A DNA stretch of 64,000 nt from an uncultured Paracoccaceae bacterium (GCA_947496535.1 CANMDE010000002.1:434001-498000); one strand, 5' to 3'; shown: positions 43,197 through 53,343, counted from the stretch's first letter. Notes: a model not told the origin generated them from the sequence alone. A program made the numbers and translations.

Positions 43197-43811
43197 CTAG
43201 CCGTATTTCTCCAAAAACGCCTCGGCCTTCAGATTGCGAAAGTCATCGAGCGCAGCCCGCAGTCGATCATGCGGCCAGTCCCACCAGGCCAGCGCCATCA
43301 TTCGGTCGCTGATGTCGTCCGGGAACCGTGCGCGGAGTGGGGTGGCCGGAATGCCCGCCACGATCATGTAGGGCGGTACGTCTTTGGTCACAATTGCGCC
43401 GCCTGCCACCACGCTGCCATGCCCCAGTGTGATCTCTGGCCTGATCTGTGCGCCGTGCCCGATCCATGTGTCATGTCCGATGGTCGCACGCCGGGTGCGC
43501 CTGTGGGCAAACCAATCGGCGTCGTGCTCGGCATCGTCAAAATAATCGGCTGAGCGATAGTGGAAGTGATGCAGGCTTGCCTTGTCCATCGGATGATCGG
43601 TCGCCCCGATCCGGACGAAACTGGCGATGTTGCTGAATTTGCCGATTTTGGCGTTGGCGATATCGGCATAGCGGTCGCAGTAGGAATAGTCGCCGATATT
43701 GGAATGTGCCACGCGAGAGCCGCGACCGATTTCGACATAAGCCCCGAACTGCGTATCCGTGATCTCGCTGTCGGGGTGGATGAATGGGGTGTCAGCGGTC
43801 AGGTGGGGCAT
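43197..43811 (-). CDS. Phosphonate-associated hexapeptide-repeat transferase
   Basis: 204 aa from the ATG at 43811, one base after the phnE stop; a GTG at 43826 would overlap phnE. Left-handed beta-helix repeats appear as I-G-D-Y-S-Y-C-D-R-Y, I-G-K-F-S-N-I, I-G-H-D-T-W-I-G-H-G and H-G-S-V-V-A-G-G-A-I-V-T. It matches the acetyltransferase-like family found in phn clusters. Trimeric acyltransferase activity on an aminoalkylphosphonate or sugar is likely but unproven. It is the last gene of phnC-phnD-phnE-phnE-transferase on the minus strand. Confidence 0.87.
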   Translation of the reverse strand: MPHLTADTPFIHPDSEITDTQFGAYVEIGRGSRVAHSNIGDYSYCDRYADIANAKIGKFSNIASFVRIGATDHPMDKASLHHFHYRSADYFDDAEHDADWFAHRRTRRATIGHDTWIGHGAQIRPEITLGHGSVVAGGAIVTKDVPPYMIVAGIPATPLRARFPDDISDRMMALAWWDWPHDRLRAALDDFRNLKAEAFLEKYG

Positions 43812-43812
43812 T

Positions 43813-45105
43813 CTACTGCGCGTCACCCTTGATCAGTTTTCGGCGCAGCCAGCCGGAAAGAGTGTCCATCATCATCACCATGATCACGATGAGAACGATG
43901 TAATATGTCACTTCTTCCCAATCCTTTTGCGTGATGATGGCCTGGGTCAGAAGTAGACCGATCCCGCCACCGGTAATAGCCCCGATGATCGTGGCCGAGC
44001 GGGTGTTGGATTCAAGGTAATATAGAACCTGACTGAGCAGAACCGGGGTGATCTGTGGGATCACGCCAAATCGGTACCGCTGCATGGGGTTCGCACCGGT
44101 GGAGGTGATCCCCTCGATCTGTTTGCCGTCGACATTTTCCAGTGCCTCGGAAAACATCTTTCCAAAGGACCCGGTATCGGTCAGCAGGATCGCCAGTGAA
44201 CCGGTCAGCGGCCCTGGACCAAGCGCCCGGCTGAGGACAATCGTCCAGATCAACCCATCCACCCCGCGCAGAAAGTCGAACACCCGCCGTGCGGCAAAGC
44301 GGAGGCTACCCAGCGGGGTGAAATTCTTTGCCGCCAGAAAGCCGAGCGGTAGTGCGATAATCGCCGCCCCGAACGTCCCCAGAAACGCCATCAGGATCGT
44401 CTCACCGATGGCCCACGCGACATCGCCATGACGCCACATGTTATTTGACCAAAAATCCTGCCAGATCGCACCAGCCTCACCCGAAGACGCGCGGCTTATG
44501 ACTTCGCCAACGCCCATCCCATAATAGGGGCTGTTGAGGGTAAAGAAGAACAGCTCCCACCCGACGGAGTAGTTGAATATCTCGGTCCGGTTACGGGTAA
44601 TCGTCAGGCGGCCAGCGTCAGTCGTGACCATCAATCGGTTCTTGGACGCACTAATAAAGTCGGGCACGTCGCCATCCGGTAACGTGGCGTTCGCACCGCT
44701 GCTACCGGGATCTGCAGTTATCGTTCCATAGCCTGGCACGTCATAGCGGACCGTCTCGCCAAGGGTCACAACATGACCGTTGCCAAGATCGACAACCGTT
44801 TCATCCCCAAGGCTGACCCAATCGGGTGCCGTGCCTTCGGCATAGCGACCTTTGCGTTCCCCTTCGATTGCGATCTCAAGATCACCAGAGCGGTTATCGC
44901 GGGTGACGTGGGTTTTGTAGCTATAGGTGTCCGATATCAGGGTACGGGCGTTGTTCACGTTGATCCGGTCGGCCAGCCCCCCGATGTCGAAAGCAAAGAA
45001 GATGTAAGTGAAGTAAGCGAGGATCAGCACTGGAATTGCGAATGAAACCAGCTTTTTGCGCTGGAACAGGGTGATGGTGTTCTGGGTCAGGGTTGTGTCG
45101 CTCAT
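43813..45105 (-). CDS. phnE: Phosphonate ABC transporter permease PhnE (long form)
   Basis: 430 aa permease. After the first helix (V-S-F-A-I-P-V-L-I-L-A-Y-F) comes a roughly 130-residue polar segment rich in charged and glycine residues, probably periplasmic. Five or six further helices follow with the permease-ATPase contact region E-G-I-T-S-T-G-A-N-P. Ordinary PhnE is about 260-290 aa; the extra domain is a feature of the second PhnE in some alphaproteobacteria. The start overlaps the preceding phnE stop by 4 bases. Confidence 0.92.
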   Translation of the reverse strand: MSDTTLTQNTITLFQRKKLVSFAIPVLILAYFTYIFFAFDIGGLADRINVNNARTLISDTYSYKTHVTRDNRSGDLEIAIEGERKGRYAEGTAPDWVSLGDETVVDLGNGHVVTLGETVRYDVPGYGTITADPGSSGANATLPDGDVPDFISASKNRLMVTTDAGRLTITRNRTEIFNYSVGWELFFFTLNSPYYGMGVGEVISRASSGEAGAIWQDFWSNNMWRHGDVAWAIGETILMAFLGTFGAAIIALPLGFLAAKNFTPLGSLRFAARRVFDFLRGVDGLIWTIVLSRALGPGPLTGSLAILLTDTGSFGKMFSEALENVDGKQIEGITSTGANPMQRYRFGVIPQITPVLLSQVLYYLESNTRSATIIGAITGGGIGLLLTQAIITQKDWEEVTYYIVLIVIMVMMMDTLSGWLRRKLIKGDAQ

Positions 45106-45986
45106 ACCACGCCCTCCGCCGTTGATGCGCCGTGGGTCAGCCTGTTGCGCAAGCTGCTTGAGAGCTGATCAACCACCACAATGGTCAAGAACAGCAAAAG
45201 GAATATCGCGGCGGCCTCATCAAATTTGCCTTGTCCCCAGCTCATCGTGTTGCGCAGGTCGTAGCCGATACCGCCTGCGCCCACGAAGCCGAGGATGGCC
45301 GAGGCCCTTATATTGATCTCAAACCGCAAAAGCGCATAGCTGAGGTAATTTGGGGCCACTTGCGGGATCACGCCCAGCCACATCTGCTGCCCCCAGCTTG
45401 CGCCAACGGATTGCAGCCCCTCAACCGGTTTCAGTGAGGCGTTTTCATTCACCTCTGAAAACAGTTTGCCCAGCGCGCCGACTGTGTGCAGCGCGATAGC
45501 GATCATGGCGGGTACCGGGCCACCCCCCAGAAGGAAAATCAGGACAAGGGCCACGACGATCTCTGGGATCGCGCGCAGGATGTCGAGTACCCGGCGCAGC
45601 GGCCCGACCAGCCATGGCACCGGCGTCAGGCCGCGTGTGACGAGCAATGAGATAAACAGACCAAGTATCGCACCCAGCAGGGTCGATGCCGCCGCGATAT
45701 TGACCGTTTCGATCAGCGACGGAAAATATTCGACGAAATATCCGGGCAGCAAATGGGCGCGTTCAATCGCCTCGCCCACAACATCGGCCGGAAAGTCGAG
45801 AAGTTTTGGCAAGCCGTCCCAAAAACCACCGGCATTGCGGGCGTCCGCTGTGCGAAACCCGGCAATCATCAGGGCCGCAAAAATAATCAACAATATGCTG
45901 TTCATCACCCGCTTCGCACGGGTCTGCTCCAGATAGACTTGCTTGATGTCGCGCGACTGTGGTGCTGCGCCAGTTACGTCTACCAT
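45102..45986 (-). CDS. phnE: Phosphonate ABC transporter permease PhnE (standard form)
   Basis: 294 aa inner-membrane permease with about six helices. The EAA-like contact region E-G-L-Q-S-V-G-A-S-W-G-Q and the G-A-G-G-I-G-Y-D-L loop match PhnE. It pairs with the longer PhnE downstream (ATGA overlap) to form the phosphonate channel. It follows phnD by 69 bases. Import of alkylphosphonates would feed the C-P lyase encoded at 31098-38616. Confidence 0.94.
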   Translation of the reverse strand: MVDVTGAAPQSRDIKQVYLEQTRAKRVMNSILLIIFAALMIAGFRTADARNAGGFWDGLPKLLDFPADVVGEAIERAHLLPGYFVEYFPSLIETVNIAAASTLLGAILGLFISLLVTRGLTPVPWLVGPLRRVLDILRAIPEIVVALVLIFLLGGGPVPAMIAIALHTVGALGKLFSEVNENASLKPVEGLQSVGASWGQQMWLGVIPQVAPNYLSYALLRFEINIRASAILGFVGAGGIGYDLRNTMSWGQGKFDEAAAIFLLLFLTIVVVDQLSSSLRNRLTHGASTAEGVV

Positions 45987-46055
45987 CCTACCCTCTTACA
46001 AAAATGCAGATCCCCGGATGTCGGGGACCTGCTTTGGCAATGAAAATGCGTTGAA

Positions 46056-46964
46056 TTAATTCGACTTGGATTCGCGGGCCGCGATGATCGACAGATATGC
46101 GTCGTGCGTGATCGGATCGAAGCCAAGGCTATCACCAGCCGCAACGCCATAGGCGCAATCCGCGTCGGCCTCGTGCAGGCCATCAACCAGTTCGGTCATT
46201 GTCGATTTCACATCGTCCGGCAGTGCGGTGCGCAATACGACAGGACCTTCGGGGATCGGCTTGGACCGCCAGATTTCAACCAGGTCGTTCATATCGACCA
46301 GACCCGCATCAACGGCCTTGCGCAGCGCACCAGAGTTATAGCCGTCTTCCCAGTTGCCTTGGCCGTCAGCCCAGCTCACACCGCCGTCAACATCACCATT
46401 GTTCACAGCGACGATGGTCTGTTCATGACCACCAGTGAATTTCACCTCGCCAAAATACTCACCGCTTTCCATGGTGATTTCGTCACTCTCCTCCGGGATC
46501 TCGATTGAGGGGATCAGGTAGCCGGAGGTCGAGTTCGGATCACCAAAGCCAAAGACCTTACCTTGCATATCGTCAAGCGACGTGATGCCGCTGTCAGCAC
46601 GGGCAAAGCCGATGGAATGGTATGCATAAGAGCCATCGACGTTGATCTTGACCAATACGGGCTCAACGGCCTCGGGGTCTTGCAGATAAACGGCTGCATA
46701 GGACGATGCGCCCAGCCACGCCATGTCCAACGTACCGCCCAAAAGGCCCTGAATCACGCCGTTATAGTCAGCAGGAGCGAACAGTTTGGTCGGAACGCCC
46801 AGCGCTTCCTCGGTATAGGCACGCAGACATTCGTTGGAATTCAGACGATCCTGTGCGTTTTCGCCGCCCAGAATACCGATGCGAAATTCGGTAATGGCGT
46901 CTTGGGCAAAGGCGCCGCTTGTTAATGCTGTTGTCGCCAATGCGGCAGCAATCAATTTTTTCAT
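46056..46964 (-). CDS. phnD: Phosphonate ABC transporter substrate-binding protein PhnD
   Basis: 302 aa periplasmic binding protein from the ATG at 46964, preceded by GAGAGAG. A signal peptide covers residues 1 to about 20 (cleavage near A-F-A-Q). F-R-I-G-I-L-G-G-E-N, the A-W-L-G-A-S-S-Y region and F-G-D-P-N-S-T-S-G-Y-L-I-P mark the phosphonate-binding fold. It sits between phnC and the two phnE genes in an importer operon. Confidence 0.95.
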   Translation of the reverse strand: MKKLIAAALATTALTSGAFAQDAITEFRIGILGGENAQDRLNSNECLRAYTEEALGVPTKLFAPADYNGVIQGLLGGTLDMAWLGASSYAAVYLQDPEAVEPVLVKINVDGSYAYHSIGFARADSGITSLDDMQGKVFGFGDPNSTSGYLIPSIEIPEESDEITMESGEYFGEVKFTGGHEQTIVAVNNGDVDGGVSWADGQGNWEDGYNSGALRKAVDAGLVDMNDLVEIWRSKPIPEGPVVLRTALPDDVKSTMTELVDGLHEADADCAYGVAAGDSLGFDPITHDAYLSIIAARESKSN

Positions 46965-47024
46965 AGTCGCTCTCTCTTTGATAATTTGCCCCGACAGTGG
47001 GGCCACTTTTGAAGGTTGAAAGGG

Positions 47025-47840
47025 TTACGCGTCGACCGGCTGTGGCGCTTGCTGGGTCGCGCCCAGCGTTTCGATCTGTGTTGATGTGGCGGCTTCGGAG
47101 AAATGTTCGTCAGCGCCGTAGATGTCGCGGGCAACTCCGGTGGTCAGTTGCTCGGGCGTGCCGTCAAAAACGATGCGCCCGTCGCGCATCCCAATCACAC
47201 GGTCGCAATAGCGACGGGCAGTATCGAGCGTATGGAGGTTCGCAATCACCATCCGCCCGTCTTCTTCGTGAATTTTGCGCAGGGATTGCATCACGACCTG
47301 GGCATTCATCGGGTCGAGTGAGGCGATAGGCTCGTCCGCCAGAATGATGCTTGGTTCCTGCATCAAGGCGCGGGCGATGGCGACGCGCTGCTGCTGGCCG
47401 CCCGATAGCGCTTCGGCCCGTTTTGGCGCATGCTCTGCGATCCCGAGGCGATCCAGAATATCGATGGCACGGGTGATGTCATCCTGTGGAAAGAGATTGA
47501 ACATCGTGCTGAAGGTCGACCGACGGTTCAGTGTGCCGTGTAATACGTTTGACACCACATCCATGCGAGGGACGAGATTGAACTGCTGAAAGATCATCGC
47601 ACATTGGGATTGCCAGTTACGCTTCGCCGCACCTGTCAGGCCAGTGACGTTCAACTCATCAAACCTGATCTCGCCAGATGTCGCATCGGTCAGCCGATTC
47701 AGCATTCGCAAAAGCGTGGATTTGCCTGCACCCGACCGGCCAATGATCCCGATCATGGCGGGCTGTCTGACTACGATAGTGGCATTATCGACCGCTGTGT
47801 TCGCGCCGAATGACTTCGTCAATTTCGAAACTGTAAGCAC
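47025..47840 (-). CDS. phnC: Phosphonate ABC transporter ATP-binding protein PhnC
   Basis: 271 aa from a GTG at 47840 with AGAGGA 7 bases upstream; the frame stays open to 48251, but that would run across the marR gene. Walker A is G-R-S-G-A-G-K-S-T, the signature L-S-G-G-Q-Q-Q-R, and Walker [13 protein letters not shown]. It is the first gene of the phnCDEE importer operon. Normal length for PhnC. Confidence 0.93.
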   Translation of the reverse strand: MLTVSKLTKSFGANTAVDNATIVVRQPAMIGIIGRSGAGKSTLLRMLNRLTDATSGEIRFDELNVTGLTGAAKRNWQSQCAMIFQQFNLVPRMDVVSNVLHGTLNRRSTFSTMFNLFPQDDITRAIDILDRLGIAEHAPKRAEALSGGQQQRVAIARALMQEPSIILADEPIASLDPMNAQVVMQSLRKIHEEDGRMVIANLHTLDTARRYCDRVIGMRDGRIVFDGTPEQLTTGVARDIYGADEHFSEAATSTQIETLGATQQAPQPVDA

Positions 47841-47941
47841 AAAGACATCCTCTGTTTTGCGGGTATCTATGGCGGTGCCTCGGCACAGTTTCGTGTCAGA
47901 AATGAAAAAGTTTTGTAAAGGTGGGTTTGGGCTTAGGCTGG

Positions 47942-48376
47942 CTACAGACCTGCCAGCTTGCGAAGCGTGGACCGCAGGACAACCACCTCTTCCACGGTCA
48001 GCGCGGCGCATAGTTTTGCATCGTAGCGTTGTGCGGCATCGCTCAGGTCGGCAAAGACAGACGCGCCGTGACGGGTGAGCGATAATATCTCGTTGCGCCT
48101 GTCGGTTGGTACCGTCTCGCGCATCAGCATACGCTTTGCCGACAGGGCGCCGACCGCTCTGCTGACCTTGGTTTTGTGTAGCGACGCGAGATCGCAGATC
48201 TGTTTGGCGGTCATCGGCCCGTAACAGCCCAGATGGAACAGCACCCGCCATTCGTTGCGCAACATGCCGTACTTCATGCGGTAATGCTGCTGAAACTCCG
48301 CGCTGGATGCCTCGGCTGCCTGATTGAGCAGATAGGGCAGAAAATCCGGCAGTGCGAAATCAGGCTTTTCGGTCAT
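47942..48376 (-). CDS. MarR-family regulator divergent from hmgA
   Basis: 144 aa winged helix-turn-helix protein. The recognition region reads [16 protein letters not shown], and the wing [12 protein letters not shown] is typical of MarR. It is divergent from homogentisate dioxygenase, with 70 bases between start codons. It is probably the local regulator of the aromatic operon, with an aromatic acid as effector; this follows from position only. It is close to but convergent with nothing; phnC lies behind it on the same strand. Confidence 0.88.
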   Translation of the reverse strand: MTEKPDFALPDFLPYLLNQAAEASSAEFQQHYRMKYGMLRNEWRVLFHLGCYGPMTAKQICDLASLHKTKVSRAVGALSAKRMLMRETVPTDRRNEILSLTRHGASVFADLSDAAQRYDAKLCAALTVEEVVVLRSTLRKLAGL

Positions 48377-48385
48377 GCAGCCGAA

Positions 48386-48412
48386 CTATGTGTTGTTAGT
48401 TACAAAAGCAAC
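48386..48412 (+). promoter_or_regulatory. Imperfect inverted repeat between marR and hmgA
   Basis: The sequence GTTGTT, six bases, AA, then AGCAAC forms an imperfect inverted repeat (five of six arm positions pair) in the 70-base space between the divergent marR and hmgA starts. MarR proteins bind such short inverted repeats over promoters. The site is a candidate only; no experimental or comparative support is available here. Confidence 0.3.
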
Positions 48413-48446
48413 CACTACACCATTCCTGCAGTGGGAGGAGCCCGCC

Positions 48447-49808
48447 ATGAACAAGCAAACCAAACCGACCCGGATGACAATCGCGCCATCGCTGCCTGGC
48501 CCGCATGAAGGTTACATGCCCGGTTTCGGCAATGATTTTGAAACCGAAGCCCTGCCCGACGCCCTGCCGCAAGGCATGAACAGCCCGCAAAAATGCAACT
48601 ATGGTCTTTACGGCGAACAGTTAAGCGGCACCCCGTTTACTGCGCCCAGCCATCAGAATGAACGGACCTGGTGTTATCGCATCCGCCCATCGGTCAAGCA
48701 TTCGCATAGGTACGACCGCATCGATCTGCCTTACTGGAAGTCGGCCCCGCATGTTATTGAAGACGTCACCAGCCTTGGCCAATATCGCTGGGACCCGGTG
48801 CCGCATGGCGACGAAGGCCTTACTTGGCTGACGGGTATGCGGACCATGACAACCGCCGGCGATGTGAACACGCAGATAGGCATGGCCAGCCACATCTATC
48901 TTGTCACCGACGACATGGTGGACGACTACTTTTACTCAGCCGACAGTGAGCTGCTGATCGTTCCACAGGAAGGCCGGTTGCGCTTTGCGACAGAGCTGGG
49001 GATCATTGACCTTGCTCCGCAGGAAATCGCGATTATCCCACGTGGATTGCTTTACCGTGTTGAGGTATTGGAAGGCCCCGCCCGTGGCTTTGTTTGCGAG
49101 AACTACGGGCAGAAGTTTGAATTGCCGGGCCGAGGTCCGATAGGGGCCAACTGCATGGCCAACCGGCGTGATTTCAAGACACCTGTCGCCGCCTTTGAGG
49201 ATCGCGAAGTGCCATCAACCGTTACCATCAAGTGGTGCGGGCAGTTTCATGTCACGCATGTTGATCAAAGCCCGCTGGACGTGGTTGCGTGGCACGGGAA
49301 TTACGCTCCTGTCAAATACGACCTGACAACGTATTGTCCTGTGGGCGCTTTGCTGTTCGATCACCCGGATCCTTCGATTTTTACAGTTTTAACGGCCCCA
49401 TCCGGCCAGCCCGGCACCGCAAATATCGATTTTGTGCTATTCCGGGAACGCTGGTTGGTGGCCGAGGATACGTTCCGGCCGCCCTGGTATCACAAGAACA
49501 TCATGTCCGAACTGATGGGCAACATCTACGGCCAATACGATGCCAAGCCCAAGGGTTTCGTGCCTGGCGGCATGTCTTTGCACAACATGATGCTGCCCCA
49601 CGGCCCTGACCGGAATGCGTTTGAAGGCGCGAGCAGTGCTGATCTTCAACCCACCAAACTGGACGACACAATGTCATTCATGTTCGAGACACGCTTTCCG
49701 CAGCATCTTACCAACTTTGCCGCGAAGGGGGCACCTTTGCAGGATGACTACATTGACTGCTGGACCAGCCTTGAGAAGAAATTCGACGGGACGCCGGGAA
49801 CAAAATGA
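48447..49808 (+). CDS. hmgA: Homogentisate 1,2-dioxygenase
   Basis: 453 aa iron(II) dioxygenase opening homogentisate to maleylacetoacetate. The ATG at 48447 has GGGAGGAG upstream. [12 protein letters not shown] near the N-terminus, [14 protein letters not shown] with the iron-binding histidine and glutamate, and [15 protein letters not shown] are diagnostic. It leads an operon with a FAH-family hydrolase, an MBL-fold protein, a flavin monooxygenase and DUF2783, all with tiny gaps or ATGA overlaps. Confidence 0.97.
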   Translation: MNKQTKPTRMTIAPSLPGPHEGYMPGFGNDFETEALPDALPQGMNSPQKCNYGLYGEQLSGTPFTAPSHQNERTWCYRIRPSVKHSHRYDRIDLPYWKSAPHVIEDVTSLGQYRWDPVPHGDEGLTWLTGMRTMTTAGDVNTQIGMASHIYLVTDDMVDDYFYSADSELLIVPQEGRLRFATELGIIDLAPQEIAIIPRGLLYRVEVLEGPARGFVCENYGQKFELPGRGPIGANCMANRRDFKTPVAAFEDREVPSTVTIKWCGQFHVTHVDQSPLDVVAWHGNYAPVKYDLTTYCPVGALLFDHPDPSIFTVLTAPSGQPGTANIDFVLFRERWLVAEDTFRPPWYHKNIMSELMGNIYGQYDAKPKGFVPGGMSLHNMMLPHGPDRNAFEGASSADLQPTKLDDTMSFMFETRFPQHLTNFAAKGAPLQDDYIDCWTSLEKKFDGTPGTK

Positions 49809-50770
49809 AAATCGCATCTCTGCTCAATACCGCAGTGCCTTATCAGCCCGGCCCTTTGGTCATTGTATCGGACGATCTGAAGACCTACCGGATGGCCGCG
49901 CAGCCTAGGTTGCAGGATGCGCTTGATCTGGATGATCTGCGACCGACCGGCGACGACATACCGTTCAACCCGGATGATTGTGGGCCACTGCTGCCGCGTG
50001 CCTATCAGTTCCTTGATGGTTCAGCTTACGTGAACCACGTCGAACTGGTCCGTCAGGCGCGTGGGGCTGAGATGCCGGAAAGCTTCTGGACAGATCCGTT
50101 GATGTATCAAGGCGGGTCGGACGCTTTCATGGCGCATAATGCTCCGATCAGAGGCGAGACGGATTGGGGCATTGATCTTGAGGCCGAGGTGGCCGTGATC
50201 ATCGGACATGTCCCGATTGGGGCCAGCCATGCAGAGGCCGCGGCGGCGATCCGGTTCGTCACGCTGCTGAACGACGTTTCCCTGCGCAATCTGATCTCTG
50301 ATGAATTGGCCAAGGGCTTTGGCTTTGTGCAATCGAAACCAGCCTGCGCCTGTGCCCCGGTTGCGGTTTCACCTGATGCCTTGCCCGGATGGCGGGATGG
50401 TAAGTTGCACGGGATCATGAAGGTCGATCTGAACGGCAAACCTTTCGGGCGTGCCGATACCGGCGTCGATATGACGTTCGATTTCCCTACCCTGATCGCC
50501 CATGCCGCAAAAACCCGCAGCTTGACGGCTGGAACCATCATTGGTTCGGGCACGATTTCAAATAAGCTGGACGGCGGCCCAGGCCTGCCGATCGATAAGG
50601 GCGGGGTTGGCTATTCCTGCATCGCGGAACAACGCACTGTCGAAACCATCCTTGATGGCGCGCCGAAGACCCCGCTCCTGCAGCCTGGTGACCGCGTGGA
50701 AATTTGGATGGAGGACGAAATGGGCCAGTCTATCTTTGGCAACATCTCGCAGACGGTCGAAGCATTATGA
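49805..50770 (+). CDS. Fumarylacetoacetate hydrolase family protein
   Basis: 321 aa FAH-fold enzyme overlapping hmgA by 4 bases. Metal-binding acidic residues appear in [14 protein letters not shown], and the catalytic domain ends with I-G-S-G-T-I-S-N and [10 protein letters not shown]. In the homogentisate pathway this step yields fumarate and acetoacetate. Its direct coupling to hmgA supports that role, although FAH-family members also act on acylpyruvates. No maleylacetoacetate isomerase (zeta-GST) gene is seen nearby. Confidence 0.9.
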   Translation: MKIASLLNTAVPYQPGPLVIVSDDLKTYRMAAQPRLQDALDLDDLRPTGDDIPFNPDDCGPLLPRAYQFLDGSAYVNHVELVRQARGAEMPESFWTDPLMYQGGSDAFMAHNAPIRGETDWGIDLEAEVAVIIGHVPIGASHAEAAAAIRFVTLLNDVSLRNLISDELAKGFGFVQSKPACACAPVAVSPDALPGWRDGKLHGIMKVDLNGKPFGRADTGVDMTFDFPTLIAHAAKTRSLTAGTIIGSGTISNKLDGGPGLPIDKGGVGYSCIAEQRTVETILDGAPKTPLLQPGDRVEIWMEDEMGQSIFGNISQTVEAL

Positions 50771-51717
50771 GCAGGGCCTTCGCGTCGCAGGGCGATATGA
50801 CAGAAAAGGCGATTTCGTTTGACGAGATTGGCGACGGCCTGTGGGCCTTTACGGCTGAGGGTGATCCGAATTCGGGTGTCATCATCGGCGATGACAGCGT
50901 GATGATAGTCGAAGCGCAGGCAACGCCGAGACTGGCGCAAAAGGTCATCAACAAGGTGCGAGAGGTGACGGACAAACCCATCACCCATCTTGTGCTGACG
51001 CATTACCACGCTGTGCGAGTCTTGGGGGCTTCGGCCTATGGCGTTGATCAGATTATCATGTCTGACGCCGCAAGAGGCATGGTCGAAGAACGCGGGCAAG
51101 AGGATTGGGATAGCGAATTCGAACGCTTCCCGCGTCTTTTTGAAGGCCATGAAAGTATCCCCGGCTTGACGTACCCCACTACCACTTTCAGCGACAACAT
51201 GACCGTTTATCTGGGCAAGCGCCGGGTCGATATCAAACATCTGGGTCGCGCCCACACGGCGGGTGATGCGGTCATCCATGTGCCAGATCAGAATGTGATG
51301 TTTACCGGCGATATCGTCGAATACCACTCTGCCTGTTACTGCGGCGACGGATATTTTGGCGACTGGGGCATGACACTGGATGCGATTAAGGCCTTTGACG
51401 TAGACGCGATTGCGCCGGGGCGTGGTGATGCGCTGGTCGGCAAAGAGATGGTGAACGCCGCCATCGAAAACACCCGCGATTTTGTGCAGAGCACCTATCG
51501 TCCTGCGGCCCGCATCGCTGCTGGCGGCGGCAGCCTGAAGGACGCGTGGGACGCGGTACGCGCAGAATGTGACCCGAAATTCAGCGACTACGCCATCTAT
51601 GAGCACTGCCTGCCGTTCAATGTCGCCCGCGCCTATGACGAGGCACGCGGCATCGCCCACCCGCGTATCTGGACCGCCCAGCGCGACCGCGAGATGTGGG
51701 ATGCTTTGCAAGGGTGA
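50767..51717 (+). CDS. MBL-fold protein with altered metal ligands
   Basis: 316 aa from the ATG at 50767 (overlaps the FAH gene by 4 bases; 50797 is an alternative start). The metallo-beta-lactamase fold is clear, but the canonical H-x-H-x-D-H reads H-Y-H-A-V-R (residues 79-84), so the aspartate and third histidine are replaced. H163 (G-R-A-H-T-A-G-D) and D182 (F-T-G-D) remain, while the usual final histidine in P-G-H-G is arginine (P-G-R-G, R219). It probably does not bind two zinc ions. Its place inside the hmg operon suggests a role in aromatic catabolism, not otherwise known. Confidence 0.85.
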   Translation: MSRAFASQGDMTEKAISFDEIGDGLWAFTAEGDPNSGVIIGDDSVMIVEAQATPRLAQKVINKVREVTDKPITHLVLTHYHAVRVLGASAYGVDQIIMSDAARGMVEERGQEDWDSEFERFPRLFEGHESIPGLTYPTTTFSDNMTVYLGKRRVDIKHLGRAHTAGDAVIHVPDQNVMFTGDIVEYHSACYCGDGYFGDWGMTLDAIKAFDVDAIAPGRGDALVGKEMVNAAIENTRDFVQSTYRPAARIAAGGGSLKDAWDAVRAECDPKFSDYAIYEHCLPFNVARAYDEARGIAHPRIWTAQRDREMWDALQG

Positions 51718-51726
51718 TCTATCGCG

Positions 51727-53340
51727 ATGATCGAGCGTAAACTGTATCCGTACAAGCCAATCGCGACCTATGATCAACCGCCCATCCACCATCCTGTCGT
51801 TATCGTTGGCGCGGGTCCGGTCGGGCTAACCGCCGCGCTTGATCTGGGGCTAAGGGGTACGCCCGTTCTGGTGCTTGACGATCAGGAAGGCGCCGGGCAG
51901 GGCAGCCGCGCGATTTGCTTTGCGAAACGCACGCTTGAAATTGCCGACCGCCTCGGCGCTGGTCAGGCAATGGTGGATAAGGGTATTGTCTGGAACATCG
52001 GCAGGGTGTTTCATGGCGATAGTCCCGTGTTTGAATTTGATCTGTTGCTGGAAGAGGGTCATAAACACCCCGCCTTCATCAACCTGCAACAGCCCTATTT
52101 TGAAGCGTTTCTTGTAGATGAAATCCATGCGGCCCAATCGAAGGGCGCGCCGATAGAGATACGAGGCAAGAACCGTGTCACGGGGATTGCCACGCAAGAT
52201 GATCACACGTTGGTCGATATCGACACGCCAGATGGACCATATCAGGTGCAAGCCGACTGGTTGGTGGGCTGTGACGGCGCACGTTCCCCGCTGCGCGATA
52301 TGTTGGGACTGGGCTTTGAGGGGCGCGTTTTTGAAGACAACTTCCTGATCGCCGACGTCAAGATGACAGCTGAATTCCCGACGGAACGGTGGTTCTGGTT
52401 CGACCCTCCGTTTGATGAGGCAGGACAATCGGCGCTTTTGCACAAGCAGCCCGATGACATCTGGCGGATCGATTTTCAGCTGGGTTGGGATATTGACCGC
52501 GACAAGGAACTACGCCCAGAAAACGTCCGCGCTCGTGTTGACGCGATGCTGTCGCACCAGTCCGGGGTGGTGCCGGATTACGAGTTGGATTGGACGTCCA
52601 TCTACACGTTCCAGTGTCGACGGATGGAGACGTTTCGGCACGGCCGGGTTCTGTTTGCCGGTGACAGCGCACATCAGGTATCGCCCTTTGGTGCGCGTGG
52701 GGCCAATTCCGGGGTACAGGATGCGGAGAACCTTGCTTGGAAGCTGGATTTGGTGGTCAAAGGCCAAGCGCCAGAGGCGCTACTGGATAGCTATAGCGAG
52801 GAGCGGGTTTTTGCGGCGGCAGAGAACATCCTCAACTCATCACGTACGACGGATTTTCTGACGCCGAAAACAGAGATAAGCCAGATATTTCGCGATGCAG
52901 TTCTGACGCTTGCACGGGATTATGCCTTTGCGCGGCCTTTGATGAACGCAGGCCGCTTGTCGGTGCCGTCTGTTTATACCGACCTTGGCCTGAATGGCCC
53001 GGACGAATTGGATGGGCCGCAATGCTCCAGTGTGGGCGCACCTTGCCCTGATGCGCCGCTGGATGACGGGTTTCTGCTGGATCAGCTTGGCGGGCCATTC
53101 GCGGTGTTGGCGATAAATGTAGAAGCGCCCTTTTTCGCCGCCCGCTACGGCATTTCGGTCAAGACCCTTGCGCTACAAACTGCGAGCAACGATCCTACCG
53201 GTGCTTTGGCCGCGCGCTATCTGGGCGAAGCACAACATGCGATTTATCTGATCCGGCCTGATCAGCATGTTGCAGCACGATGGGCCGATTGCGACGGGAC
53301 CGATCTGGAAGCTGCATTGCGTATAGCGACGAAAGCCTGA
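51727..53340 (+). CDS. FAD-dependent aromatic monooxygenase, MhaA/MhpA-like
   Basis: 537 aa class A flavoprotein hydroxylase. The FAD-binding motif V-I-V-G-A-G-P-V-G-L is near residue 27, the D-G motif is V-G-C-D-G-A-R-S, and the G-D motif V-L-F-A-G-D-S-A-H-Q-V-S-P-F-G-A-R-G. A C-terminal thioredoxin-like region follows, as in MhpA-type enzymes. Position between homogentisate genes and a small DUF2783 gene recalls 3-hydroxyphenylacetate 6-hydroxylase of Pseudomonas putida (MhaA plus small MhaB), which makes homogentisate. 3-(3-hydroxyphenyl)propionate hydroxylase is the alternative by similarity, but its partner genes are absent. Confidence 0.87.
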   Translation: MIERKLYPYKPIATYDQPPIHHPVVIVGAGPVGLTAALDLGLRGTPVLVLDDQEGAGQGSRAICFAKRTLEIADRLGAGQAMVDKGIVWNIGRVFHGDSPVFEFDLLLEEGHKHPAFINLQQPYFEAFLVDEIHAAQSKGAPIEIRGKNRVTGIATQDDHTLVDIDTPDGPYQVQADWLVGCDGARSPLRDMLGLGFEGRVFEDNFLIADVKMTAEFPTERWFWFDPPFDEAGQSALLHKQPDDIWRIDFQLGWDIDRDKELRPENVRARVDAMLSHQSGVVPDYELDWTSIYTFQCRRMETFRHGRVLFAGDSAHQVSPFGARGANSGVQDAENLAWKLDLVVKGQAPEALLDSYSEERVFAAAENILNSSRTTDFLTPKTEISQIFRDAVLTLARDYAFARPLMNAGRLSVPSVYTDLGLNGPDELDGPQCSSVGAPCPDAPLDDGFLLDQLGGPFAVLAINVEAPFFAARYGISVKTLALQTASNDPTGALAARYLGEAQHAIYLIRPDQHVAARWADCDGTDLEAALRIATKA

Positions 53341-53343
53341 ACC

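Noticed and set aside
47841..48251. Upstream extension of the phnC frame by 137 codons
   Set aside because: It runs across the marR gene, is not ABC-ATPase-like, and a GTG with a good ribosome site at 47840 gives a normal PhnC.
50611..51792. Long minus-strand frame opposite the MBL-fold gene
   Set aside because: No recognisable domain, and the plus strand has a clear operon with ATGA overlaps.
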